From contig CAYMPL010000031.1 of assembly GCA_964392415.1 (NCBI GenBank), forward strand, positions 1 through 21,766: 21,766 nt of DNA. The letters run 5' to 3'. This document shows positions 1 through 7,566 of this stretch, piece after piece. A model generated the notes under the pieces. The model saw nothing but the letters and a program-made list of their open reading frames with translations, made no database searches and was not told where the DNA came from. Each line of letters begins with the position of its first letter. Positions within the stretch are counted from its first letter, which is position 1. The position numbers and the translations under genes are program-made. This DNA comes from CAYJMQ01 sp964392415 (GTDB lineage: Bacteria; Bdellovibrionota; JACOXK01; 2-02-FULL-40-11).

Positions 1-262
1 CAGCAGATCCCTGAACATGCCCGTTACTCGCATGGCTGACGGAAGACGCGATCCGATGAATCGTTATCCCCGTGGCTGACCGCTCAACCGTTGCCCCTGT
101 GCCTGTTCCACTGGCGGTGTTACTCACCGATCCACTGGCGCTCACTCCTCCCGCTTCGGCCTGCACCGCAGCTGTCTCACCATCAGACAGAGCCTGAGAA
201 ACAGGGAAGAAGAAGAGAATGACCGCAGCTGCAAAAAGCGCTCCAAAAACCACCCGTTTCAT
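1..262 (-). CDS. Secreted protein, N-terminal fragment cut by the window edge
   Basis: Read from an ATG at 262 down through position 1 with no stop, giving about 87 residues. The start MKRVVFGALFAAAVILFFFP is a clear Sec signal peptide: two basic residues, a hydrophobic core and a likely cleavage site near VSQALS. What follows is low in complexity and rich in Ser, Thr, Gly and Ala, as in a surface-exposed linker or the start of a secreted repeat protein. The ATG overlaps the stop of the upstream gene in an ATGA quartet (259-262), so it is most likely translationally coupled and the last visible member of the minus-strand operon. The rest lies outside the window, so no function can be assigned. 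Confidence 0.75.
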   Translation of the reverse strand, partial: MKRVVFGALFAAAVILFFFPVSQALSDGETAAVQAEAGGVSASGSVSNTASGTGTGATVERSATGITIHRIASSVSHASNGHVQGSA

Positions 263-1224
263 TTTTTCTCACCCCCTCTATTTTTTTCCGAAAGATCGAT
301 CTGAACCACAATCCCCGCGGCGTAAAGCCACTGAAGAAGCGGATCAATCGACCACGTCAAACCCTTATCCGAAATCAAGCCAAACTTTTCAATGTTGTAG
401 CTATCGACATCCCATTTGTCACCGCTTGAGCCATCCCAGTCTTCACCTCCAGAGAGAGCCATCCGATTGAGAAGATTCGAGCTCCCATTCCCCGCTTTTC
501 CATCCCCTCCAAATGTCGAAACGCGACTGGTCCAACCGTTCATTATTTGGCCAGATTCCAAAATCTTCGCTTCGTACAACTCGCCCGGTTTTAATTTTGC
601 CAACCCCACTTTCAGTTCGATATGGCGCTTTGAAACATTCGGATTCTCATAAATCCCAATCCAAGTGTAACCGCCAAACCGATCCGGCTTCGTTTCCAAA
701 TTTCTAACTTTGTAAATCCCCTTCCCCTCCATCATTCTTCCGACATCCGAAATTGCCAGATACGCCCCGTCGGCTTCGTCATCCGACATTTCAAAACGTG
801 ACGCCTTCACATTCCACTCTTTCCCTGATGGCGCCCGGAACAAAATCTTTTTCGCCGCCCCCTTTTTTTCGGGTTCAACCACCCCCACCCAAATCAGATA
901 ATATTTCCCTTTCTTTGTCTCTCCCGTGGCCGTCCCCTTCCATTCAAACCGGCTGAAAGGCCGCTTCTGATTCTTTTCAACCATGCTTTCGCCAACAATC
1001 CCATATTCAACATGCCCCTCTGTTTTGTAGAGCGTCCGAAAACGGCTCGAAATATCTATTCCTGAAACCGATGAAACATCCAAACCCCAGACTTTCTCTA
1101 AACAAAAAAAAGCGACCAGAAACGCCGCCGCTGCTCCACTCGAACGTACCACACCCACTTGATCTGATTTAATGGTACCTCCCTTTTTCATAAATTCAAT
1201 GAATTTTTGATGAGGTGTCTTCAT
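259..1224 (-). CDS. Secreted protein with DUF3344-like pattern, unknown function
   Basis: About 321 residues from the ATG at 1224; the frame is open to another ATG at 1272. The start is uncertain. The 1224 start has only a weak ribosome binding site and leaves about 30 polar residues before a short hydrophobic core (AAAAFLVAFFCL) that should be the export signal. The mature part has the order seen in DUF3344-type surface proteins: a YLIWVG strand, a DVGRMMEGKGIYKV segment resembling their 'Dvt..v...G.Y.V' element, then GGYTWIGIYENP, close to their 'GGW.L.vvYE.P' motif, and near the end WDVDSYNIEKF. The family link rests on these patterns alone. It follows the TPR outer-membrane protein gene and overlaps the next secreted gene by 4 bases, so it is probably a cell-surface partner of the glycan locus. 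It is not a recognisable enzyme. Confidence 0.7.
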   Translation of the reverse strand: MKTPHQKFIEFMKKGGTIKSDQVGVVRSSGAAAAFLVAFFCLEKVWGLDVSSVSGIDISSRFRTLYKTEGHVEYGIVGESMVEKNQKRPFSRFEWKGTATGETKKGKYYLIWVGVVEPEKKGAAKKILFRAPSGKEWNVKASRFEMSDDEADGAYLAISDVGRMMEGKGIYKVRNLETKPDRFGGYTWIGIYENPNVSKRHIELKVGLAKLKPGELYEAKILESGQIMNGWTSRVSTFGGDGKAGNGSSNLLNRMALSGGEDWDGSSGDKWDVDSYNIEKFGLISDKGLTWSIDPLLQWLYAAGIVVQIDLSEKNRGGEKK

Positions 1225-1240
1225 TAAGAGCTCATTAAGT

Positions 1241-3340
1241 TTAATCCTTATAATACCTCCCCCGTATTGCATCCTTATCCAGAGTAAACGTTAAATACGT
1301 CCGCAGCGCGTAAAATCGGTCCCTGTCCTGCCCGCCGTTGATTTGAGCGAATCCATCGATGTTAAAGGTGATCCACTGAACCAAGGGGAATGACTGAATC
1401 AGGCGAAAAACATTTTTGTAAGTCCCGCCCATATTTTCACTATGATTTTCGCTATGAAATTCATAAAGAAAATCGATCAGATATTTCTCTTTGAAATAGC
1501 GCTCTGAAAACCGGATCGAACCTAAGTTCGTCGAAGCACTCGGCCGACTGATATGGCGAAGCTCATAACGAAGTTCGATCGGTTCAAAGAAAGGGAGTCT
1601 GAAAAAAACGATCCCCCGTTTGTCGAACCGGTCCCGGAAACCCCTCTTCTTTTGAAAGTCCTGAACAGAGAAGCTCGCAATGGTCCGGAAATGAGAGGTA
1701 AAATCATATCCAGCCGCAATACCATAAGTGTCAAGGGGATCGATAAAAAGATCTCTCGAGTGAGACGCCAGAGCAGACTGGGTGACCACAGACTCCCGCG
1801 AAAAAGATCCGATCGAAAAAAAACGCGGCGCTTCAACCCTGAGCAACGCAAATCCCGTAGGCAGCCATTCAGGATGCGGAAGATTAAATCTATGCTCAAA
1901 GTCATCCCCATGCTGTTCAAATCGTTCCAGATCAAAACGGCTGGAAAAATAGAGGCTCTTTTTATAGAGCGGGTAATCGAGGCGAAACGATCCGACATAC
2001 TGATCATAAATGAATTCACGGTCTTTATTTGTCGTATCAACATTGGGATCTTTATCGGTATTGTTCAGCGCCGTCTGGGCGATCTGAAATCTTGCCTCAA
2101 TCGCTTTACCCGGCTCAAAGGGAATAAAAAGCTCATTGGAATTGAGATGAACATTTTCTTCGCGAATCCGGATATCTGTCAGTGTATCCCGCAGGATATT
2201 GTAAAAAAGGTGATAGCGGCTGATAAACGTCGGCGCTTTTAAAAGCTTTACCCGCTTTAACCCCTGGAGCGCTTCAATATACAAAGGGTCAATTTTTAAA
2301 CTCTTTTGATAATAATCGATCGACTTATCCCAAAATCCGTTAAAAAAGTATAGTTGCGCAAGCCCAGCAAAAGCGCCTGCACTCTGAGGATTGATTTCAA
2401 TTGCCTTTTTATAAAGCTTTTCAGATTCTTCCATTTTGTTTTGCCAACTATAAACCCGGCCGAGAGAGATATAGCTCTGGATATCGAGCTCCTGAAGGGA
2501 GATCGCTTTTTTAAAAGCGGTCGCCGCGGAATCGATTTGAGCAGTACGGGTATAGAGGAGCCCCAGATGTGCCTGAATATCCCCCCGGTCAGGGGCAATC
2601 TTTGCCGCTTTTTCATACCAATGAACACTCTGTCCAATGGCTCCAAGCTCCCCATACATATAGCCGATGGAAAGCATACTATCGACGTTATTTGGCTCAA
2701 TATCGAGGATTTTTAACTCTGTATGAATTCCCTTCGTATACTGCTCACTCCATTTGTACGTGTTCGCAAGCCCTTTGAGGATCTCTATATCTTTGGGATT
2801 CTTTTCGAGAACTTTTTTGTATGCCTCTTCGCTCTTTTTATACTCCTTGTTCCAGCTATAGACGCGCCCAAGCCCCAGGAGCGCATCGCGGCTGTCTGGC
2901 ACAAGTTGCAGCGTCTTTTGAAATGTCTGAACAGACATTTTATAATCACCGGCCCAACTCTGAACACGCGCAAGCCCTGCCATCGCGTCTACACTATCCG
3001 GATATTTGCTTAGGACCTCCTGATAAAGTTTGATCGATTCTTTATATTTTTTTTGCCACGAATAGACGGTGGCAAGTCCGACTTTTGCTTCCGCATGATC
3101 GGGTTGAACTGCTAAAACTTTTTTAAAATAAGTGATCGCTTCTTCATATTTTTCGCTCCAGCTTAAGTACCGCGCGAGCTGAACCATTGAATCGAGATCG
3201 TTGGGATTGGCCTCAATCGCTTTACGGTATTTTTCGATTTCTGATTCGAATTGAGCCAAGAGGGGGGCGCAAATAAGGAAAAGACTAAAAAAAATATAAA
3301 GAAAAAGCTTAGGAATGCTTCTGGAATCCCTTATGCTCAA
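1241..3340 (-). CDS. TPR outer-membrane protein with C-terminal beta-barrel-like domain (BcsC/PgaA/YaiO-like)
   Basis: 699 residues. The start is a TTG at 3340, chosen because GGGAG lies just upstream and because it opens a good signal peptide (basic N-terminus, then IPKLFLYIFFSLFL, cleavage near LLAQ). It overlaps the end of the synthase gene by 32 bases. Residues 30 to about 370 hold roughly ten TPR units of about 34 residues, several with the YSWxxxY signature (YLSWSEKY, YSWQKKY, YSWNKEY, YKWSEQY) common in periplasmic TPR domains attached to outer-membrane barrels. Residues about 375-699 alternate aromatic and charged strands (for example FSSRFDLERF, IELRYELRHI, YLIDFLYEFHSE) without long hydrophobic helices, as in an outer-membrane barrel. 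In BcsC and PgaA, such proteins carry a nascent polysaccharide from the periplasm to the outside. The gene position next to a GT2 synthase supports that role. The C-terminus lacks the usual terminal aromatic residue. Confidence 0.85.
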   Translation of the reverse strand: MSIRDSRSIPKLFLYIFFSLFLICAPLLAQFESEIEKYRKAIEANPNDLDSMVQLARYLSWSEKYEEAITYFKKVLAVQPDHAEAKVGLATVYSWQKKYKESIKLYQEVLSKYPDSVDAMAGLARVQSWAGDYKMSVQTFQKTLQLVPDSRDALLGLGRVYSWNKEYKKSEEAYKKVLEKNPKDIEILKGLANTYKWSEQYTKGIHTELKILDIEPNNVDSMLSIGYMYGELGAIGQSVHWYEKAAKIAPDRGDIQAHLGLLYTRTAQIDSAATAFKKAISLQELDIQSYISLGRVYSWQNKMEESEKLYKKAIEINPQSAGAFAGLAQLYFFNGFWDKSIDYYQKSLKIDPLYIEALQGLKRVKLLKAPTFISRYHLFYNILRDTLTDIRIREENVHLNSNELFIPFEPGKAIEARFQIAQTALNNTDKDPNVDTTNKDREFIYDQYVGSFRLDYPLYKKSLYFSSRFDLERFEQHGDDFEHRFNLPHPEWLPTGFALLRVEAPRFFSIGSFSRESVVTQSALASHSRDLFIDPLDTYGIAAGYDFTSHFRTIASFSVQDFQKKRGFRDRFDKRGIVFFRLPFFEPIELRYELRHISRPSASTNLGSIRFSERYFKEKYLIDFLYEFHSENHSENMGGTYKNVFRLIQSFPLVQWITFNIDGFAQINGGQDRDRFYALRTYLTFTLDKDAIRGRYYKD

Positions 3341-4826
3341 ACTTCTCCCACGATTTCTTGCCTTTAATGAAGTCTATAAACCCTTTTGTTTGAGACCAGA
3401 GCAAAAACTGCCTATATCCGATGTTAGATAAAAGAGCAAAAAAGATCAATAATAATATATCCTTAAGCCCGGTTGAGATAAATATATTGTAATTGGCATA
3501 GCCTGTCTTATATCTGGCGCCGATCCAGATCCCCAAAAGGAGGGTTAAAACCGATAAAAACATCCCAAAGACGATCGCAACAAGGCAAAAGAGGAGAAAA
3601 TAGGTTTTGTTGAGATAGCCAAAAAGATAAAAAAAGGGGAGCGAAGCATAGCCACAAAATTCAAACAAAGGCCCCAAAAATTCAAAGAAAAATTGATACG
3701 GCATCGCAAAAAGCCCCACCTGCCGGAAGCGGGGATTTAAAAGCATTATTTTGTGAAACCAAAGCGACTCCCCCAGCCCGCGATACCACCGATTGCGCTG
3801 ACGGTCGAGATTTTGATAATTCGATGGAACCTCTGTCCACGAAATTGGAAAGGGAAGATATTCAATCTTTCCCCGGATTTTTTGTTCCTGGATGTAACGA
3901 TAGAGCCGGACAACAATTTCCATATCTTCGCAGACGGTGTCGGTCGCGCCGCAGTAACGAAGACCGACATCGGTTTTCATGCTCCTCGTCAGGTACCCCC
4001 CCACTTTTAAGACAAGATCCCGGCGGAAAAGCGAGAAGACCCCTGAAAGAACAATCAGCGAATTAAGCGCCGAAAGTCCTGTTCTTCCGACGATAAACGA
4101 CCTCGCGTATTCAACCATCTGAAAAAGCTCAATCCCTTTTCTGGGAATGCCGACTTTAACGACGCTCCCCTTTTCAACGACACACCCGTTTGCAATTCCG
4201 ACCTGGCCGCCAACACCCACTATCCGCTCCGGATCATCCAGAAAGGGGCGCATTCCGATGAGAAGCGCATGCTTATCCATGAGGGAGTCCGCATCCATGC
4301 TGCAGACGTAGGGTTGGCTTGCCAGATTGATCCCCGTATTCAGCGCATCAGCCTTGCCGCCGTTTTCTTTATCGATGAGAAGGATCCGAAAGATATTTTT
4401 TTTATTCTCATATTGAGATTTTGGCATCTCATAAATACCAGAGATCTCTTTCGTTCCGAGCGGCTGTTCAAAATAACCGATGAGTTTCTGAAATCCAAAG
4501 GCATTTTTAACATGCCGAAAGGTTCCATCGGTTGAACCATCATTCACAATGATAATTTCAAATCTTGGATAATAGAGATTCATCAGCGATTTGATGCTTT
4601 CGACAATCGCATTTTCTTCATTATAGGCAGGGAGGATAAAAGAGACCCCTGGAAGCCCCGGATGATGATAAAAGAGATCGAGATTCGAGAGCTTTCCATC
4701 CTTTACATATTTTCTGATCTTTAACGCGGCAGCCAAAAAGAGAAAAAGAGAAAGAAGATTATAAAAAAGAAGAAAGGAAATAATGAGAACCTGCGCCGCG
4801 TAAACGAGATAAAAGGTAACTATCAT
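3309..4826 (-). CDS. Membrane-bound processive family 2 glycosyltransferase (polysaccharide synthase)
   Basis: 505 residues. An N-terminal membrane segment (about 5-36) precedes a GT2 catalytic domain (about 58-350), followed by three or four membrane helices (about 370-405, 408-436, 455-478). Every hallmark of inverting processive synthases is present: PAYNEE at 66-71, VNDGSTDGT with D96, the donor and metal site in SMDADSLM (D178 and D180), the acceptor-side CEDMEI (E300-D301) and QRNRW at 343-347, the Q-x-x-R-W motif. BcsA, PgaC and hyaluronan synthase share this layout. There is no PilZ domain, so direct c-di-GMP control like that of BcsA is not visible. The sugar donor cannot be read from sequence. 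The ATG overlaps the previous stop in ATGA (4823-4826). Its neighbours supply a periplasmic hydrolase and an outer-membrane export protein, so it is probably the synthase of a secreted glycan. Confidence 0.92.
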   Translation of the reverse strand: MIVTFYLVYAAQVLIISFLLFYNLLSLFLFLAAALKIRKYVKDGKLSNLDLFYHHPGLPGVSFILPAYNEENAIVESIKSLMNLYYPRFEIIIVNDGSTDGTFRHVKNAFGFQKLIGYFEQPLGTKEISGIYEMPKSQYENKKNIFRILLIDKENGGKADALNTGINLASQPYVCSMDADSLMDKHALLIGMRPFLDDPERIVGVGGQVGIANGCVVEKGSVVKVGIPRKGIELFQMVEYARSFIVGRTGLSALNSLIVLSGVFSLFRRDLVLKVGGYLTRSMKTDVGLRYCGATDTVCEDMEIVVRLYRYIQEQKIRGKIEYLPFPISWTEVPSNYQNLDRQRNRWYRGLGESLWFHKIMLLNPRFRQVGLFAMPYQFFFEFLGPLFEFCGYASLPFFYLFGYLNKTYFLLFCLVAIVFGMFLSVLTLLLGIWIGARYKTGYANYNIFISTGLKDILLLIFFALLSNIGYRQFLLWSQTKGFIDFIKGKKSWEKFEHKGFQKHS

Positions 4827-6355
4827 GATCCCTGTTCCATAAGTTCCCGATAAGTTTCATAATAGTGTATCGCCATGCCGGCAAAGCTTGGTTCCTTCGA
4901 AAAATAGTTAAACGTATCTTCATAGATCTCCAAAAAATAATCGGCATCCATTCCCGCAAACGAAAGCTTTGAGGAGAGGACATCGACACCGATTTCTGTT
5001 CTATAGATGGTTTGATTGCCATCAATCCTTAAACGAATAATATCCCTCGCCATCTGTTCAGGCGTATCTTTGAGATCCTCCCGAAAGCGGCGTAAATAAA
5101 GAATTCCAAGCCCCTCATGCTGATCGACAAACATAAAAAGCTGTCTCGGGTCGTTCCGTATCTTCTGGGTAAGATCTGAAAGCTCCGCCAGGCGATTGTG
5201 ACGGAAGACGGCAAAAATTTCGTGCGGGAGCGGATAGGTTTCAAGACCGATTAGAATCTTTTTTTCGACGCGGTTCGCATAGGCAATCTCATCACGGCCA
5301 TGAATGATCGTTCCATCGGCGCCAAAAGCTTTTGTCCGGTAGTCCATAATGCCGACGTTGTCTACGATATCGATCAGATGAAAACTTGCCGGTTTCCGAA
5401 CCCCTCTCCAGGTGACTTCGACAGGAACATCATAATCAAAGTTTGCTTCTTCATACCAAAACGGAATATCGACACCGAAAACAAAGTTGTGAAGCCCGGA
5501 ATCCCGCACCATCTTTTGTGACACTTCGCAGAGCTTTAAATATTCCCGCATCACCTCTTCGCGGATCGTCCCCCAATAGCCGGGGATGAGATACGGCTCG
5601 TTATCGTGATGAATCCCGGTGAACCGCTCTTTTGGAGAGACCCGTTTATTGTAGTCGATGATTGCCCGAATCCCCGCATAGACTTTCTCATGCCATGGCT
5701 CAAGCGCAAAGCGGCTAAAGCCGTCGAGCGCATGAACTTCAATCCCGAATTTATTGGCTCCCGAAATAAAATCTCTCAATGCGTCTTCATCCTGAAGAAT
5801 TACCTGATATCCTCCCCCTGGCCATTTCTTGAGCGTCTGCTGAATCTGGAAAAAGATCAGATTAACCCCTTCTTTTTTGCAAAATGCGTAGAGCTCTTTT
5901 CTCACTTTTTTGTTCTTAAGCTGGCGGGCTGTATGCCAGAGCCAGATTGCCTTATAATATTTTTTCGATCCGGCGTACTTCCTTTCTTCTCCCCTAGGAG
6001 GCGTCTCAGCCAGTGCCCCCCCCTCGGCGGTAGCAAAGGCAATATCATCAATATAGAGGGTCCCCTTCCCCTCTTCCCGAAAATTGAAGGTCAGACCGGC
6101 CAATTTCTTAAAATGAATATTTTTATAAAATTCCTGTTTGAGCGGAACGCGAACTTCCTGCCATTCGGTCGTAATCCCCCCTTTTAAATAGTCAGAGACC
6201 TTTCCATAATAGACAGAATCCTCTGTCTTTTCCCATCCCGCATCGGCAAGCTGAATGCCGACATCTTCTTTCCCCTTTTCACCCCGGACCCAAAACGAAA
6301 GCCAGGCATAAGGGGCTGCATTAAAGTAGATCCGTTCCCGCGGAGGTTTTCTCAT
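4823..6355 (-). CDS. C-terminal part of secreted sugar-binding/TIM-barrel hydrolase-like protein, downstream of an in-frame amber
   Basis: 510 residues from the ATG at 6355, but this is probably not the real start. No Shine-Dalgarno sequence precedes it and the domain is already under way upstream: codons from 6472 to 6356, in frame, read on as RSLKIIYEKK and FCGAWVHFFN, the first strands of the sandwich domain. Residues 1-108 finish a jelly-roll-like sugar-binding domain (AWLSFWVRGEKG, YIDDIAFA). Residues about 133-505 look like a TIM barrel. GIHHDNEPYL (N252-E253) resembles the acid/base motif at the end of strand 4 in clan GH-A, and ILIGLETYPL (E372) sits about where the strand-7 nucleophile would be. 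A retaining glycosidase acting in the periplasm or outside is a reasonable inference, with PgaB or BcsZ as functional analogues. No exact family is recognised. The stop overlaps the synthase ATG. Confidence 0.75.
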   Translation of the reverse strand: MRKPPRERIYFNAAPYAWLSFWVRGEKGKEDVGIQLADAGWEKTEDSVYYGKVSDYLKGGITTEWQEVRVPLKQEFYKNIHFKKLAGLTFNFREEGKGTLYIDDIAFATAEGGALAETPPRGEERKYAGSKKYYKAIWLWHTARQLKNKKVRKELYAFCKKEGVNLIFFQIQQTLKKWPGGGYQVILQDEDALRDFISGANKFGIEVHALDGFSRFALEPWHEKVYAGIRAIIDYNKRVSPKERFTGIHHDNEPYLIPGYWGTIREEVMREYLKLCEVSQKMVRDSGLHNFVFGVDIPFWYEEANFDYDVPVEVTWRGVRKPASFHLIDIVDNVGIMDYRTKAFGADGTIIHGRDEIAYANRVEKKILIGLETYPLPHEIFAVFRHNRLAELSDLTQKIRNDPRQLFMFVDQHEGLGILYLRRFREDLKDTPEQMARDIIRLRIDGNQTIYRTEIGVDVLSSKLSFAGMDADYFLEIYEDTFNYFSKEPSFAGMAIHYYETYRELMEQGS

Positions 6356-6428
6356 ATTAAAAAAATGAACCCAAGCTCCGCAAAACCCCTGCGCCTTTTT
6401 TTCATAAATGATCTTAAGCGATCTCCCG

Positions 6429-6438
6429 CCCCCCCCCC
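6429..6438 (-). repeat. G10 homopolymer tract inside a coding frame
   Basis: Ten consecutive C on the plus strand, read as G10 in the sense direction of the hydrolase gene, followed by C and GGG. In frame it encodes part of RRGGGGRS just before the RSLKIIY strand. With ten bases the frame agrees with the coding sequence on both sides. Tracts of this length are prone to slippage and also to sequencing error. Confidence 0.9.
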
Positions 6439-6472
6439 GACGATTTTTTGATGAAAGCGTAATAAAAGCGGT

Positions 6473-6475
6473 CTA
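6473..6475 (-). other. In-frame amber codon splitting one secreted hydrolase gene
   Basis: The TAG follows FNEFQKLP and is followed in the same frame by TAFITLSSKN, then RSLKIIYEKK and the rest of the sandwich domain and barrel. Frames 7411-6473 and 6472-4823 are identical, with no other stop. The typical start of such a domain (DFNEG) lies about 20 codons before the TAG and its body after it, so the stop cuts a domain rather than separating two proteins. Between the TAG and the ATG at 6355 there is no ATG, GTG or TTG in frame. Read through, the protein would be about 862 residues. A TCG to TAG or CAG to TAG change, or a base-call error, would each explain it. Confidence 0.8.
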
Positions 6476-7411
6476 GGGGAGTTTTTGAAATTCATTGAAA
6501 AGACCGTCAACACTGTTTTCGAGACCCTCATTAAAATCGGAAATTCTTGTCACACCCTGTTCAATCGCCGGCGTTCGGCTCTGAAGCAGAAGAGGCTGAA
6601 CCTTCCCAGACGAAAATGATTTTTCCGGGAGTGTCTTATAGAGCTGTCCGACTTTCCATCCGAACTCCTGACCGTAATGGCCGAGAGAAATCGTCTTAAA
6701 ACCAGCAATCCGCGAAAGTTCATACTCTTTCAATAAAACAACCAGCGGCTCCCAATTTTCAGAAAACGCCTTGAGCGGTGCAAAAGTGATATCTTTTATT
6801 TCGATCTTACCTTCGGCTGGCTCGTTAAAATCAAGAACCAGAAACTCCGCCTTTTTGAGATCGAGTTTTTTGGCGGCAAATTCCCGAATCGGAATCCCGG
6901 CCTGGCGCCAGTCGGAGACAACCGAACGAGGAAGATATTCATAAATCGCCGATACAAATTCGGTCTCTCCCCCCGCCTGCATCCCCATCGTAAAATGCTG
7001 GACATCTTTTTCACCACGGATCCGAAAAGAAAGGATAGATTTCCCAGTCAGATCGACAGAAGAAGATCCTAACGGAATTTTTAAAAGACACGATTTACCG
7101 GAGAGGGTGTTAAAAAAAATTTTATGAATCCCACTCTCTGATTTCAGCTCACAGCGAAATTTCTGTTCCGTGTCTGCCGGAAGCGCTTTCGCATCGGCGC
7201 CGCCGACCTGCATCTGCTTTTTAATTTCTGCGATGGGGTTGTTTTGGGCAAATACGGCAGAGGGAAATTGAAAATGAAAAAGAAGAAAAAAAATGATTGT
7301 TATCAAAAATAGGGGAGCAGATATCTTTGCTTTGCGCGCTGGCTGTGCAGCAAAGGAAGAGGTAAAAAGAATGAACGGAAATGAAAGATAGAGGGGGCTT
7401 TGTAGCGTCAT
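6473..7411 (-). CDS. N-terminal part of secreted sugar-binding/TIM-barrel hydrolase-like protein, ended by in-frame amber
   Basis: 312 residues from the ATG at 7411, which has GAAGG six bases upstream. A longer frame reaches 7552, but its first codons are inside a palindromic repeat, so the shorter start is preferred. Two hydrophobic stretches occur at the N-terminus; the second (ISAPLFLITIIFFLLFHFQF, cleavage near SAVFAQ, about residue 55) is a good signal peptide. Residues about 83-209 form a sandwich domain (ILSFRIRGEKD, SDWRQAGIPI, LVLDFNEPAEGKIEIKDITF) that closely parallels the second domain encoded after the TAG (LSFWVRGEKG, TEWQEVRVPL, TFNFREEGKGTLYIDDIAF), so the protein carries a tandem duplication of a carbohydrate-binding-like module. 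From about residue 293 the second module begins (DFNEG) and is cut by TAG at 6473. It follows the phosphorylase gene, separated by the repeat element. Confidence 0.7.
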   Translation of the reverse strand: MTLQSPLYLSFPFILFTSSFAAQPARKAKISAPLFLITIIFFLLFHFQFPSAVFAQNNPIAEIKKQMQVGGADAKALPADTEQKFRCELKSESGIHKIFFNTLSGKSCLLKIPLGSSSVDLTGKSILSFRIRGEKDVQHFTMGMQAGGETEFVSAIYEYLPRSVVSDWRQAGIPIREFAAKKLDLKKAEFLVLDFNEPAEGKIEIKDITFAPLKAFSENWEPLVVLLKEYELSRIAGFKTISLGHYGQEFGWKVGQLYKTLPEKSFSSGKVQPLLLQSRTPAIEQGVTRISDFNEGLENSVDGLFNEFQKLP

Positions 7412-7540
7412 GAGAAACCTTCGCGCAGGGCGAGCGGGCACGGTTTTTTGCCGAAGGCAAAAAGAGCGAGCCCGAGCGAGAGTGCAAATTTCCCGCTGGG
7501 AAATTTGACACGTGTTTCGAATGACTCTACAAAGCCCCCT
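7392..7540. repeat. 149-bp palindromic element with 20-bp inverted ends and internal hairpins
   Basis: The ends, 7392-7411 and 7521-7540, are inverted repeats matching at 19 of 20 positions, and the match continues imperfectly for about eight more bases inward. Inside are two perfect hairpins: 7445-7463 (8-bp stem, 3-base loop) and 7485-7507 (10-bp stem, 3-base loop). No target-site duplication and no open reading frame for a transposase were found. The element fills most of the gap between the phosphorylase gene and the secreted hydrolase gene, and its inner end supplies the GAAGG and the ATG of the latter. A MITE-like or REP-like unit is the most likely identity. Confidence 0.75.
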
Positions 7541-7566
7541 TATATTTTTCATATTCTTTCATTCCC

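Noticed and set aside
1553..2242. 229-codon plus-strand open frame opposite the TPR gene
   Set aside because: Antisense shadow of repeat-coding sequence; very basic, no motif, no ribosome binding site seen.
3309..4826. Cellulose synthase BcsA
   Set aside because: It lacks a PilZ domain and the longer BcsA membrane arrangement; processive GT2 is supported but the product is not.
5606..6187. 193-codon plus-strand open frame opposite the TIM-barrel gene
   Set aside because: Antisense shadow; the minus strand has clear domain-like sequence in this interval.
6473..6475. TAG recoded as pyrrolysine or another amino acid throughout the genome
   Set aside because: TAG serves as the normal terminal stop of at least three other genes here (7567, 17006 and 20141), and no suppressor tRNA or pyl gene is visible. 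A single-site mutation or error is simpler, though natural readthrough is not excluded.
7412..7552. Upstream extension of the secreted hydrolase gene to 7552
   Set aside because: These codons fall in the palindromic element and give Arg/Cys-rich sequence before the signal peptide. The ATG at 7411 has a ribosome binding site.
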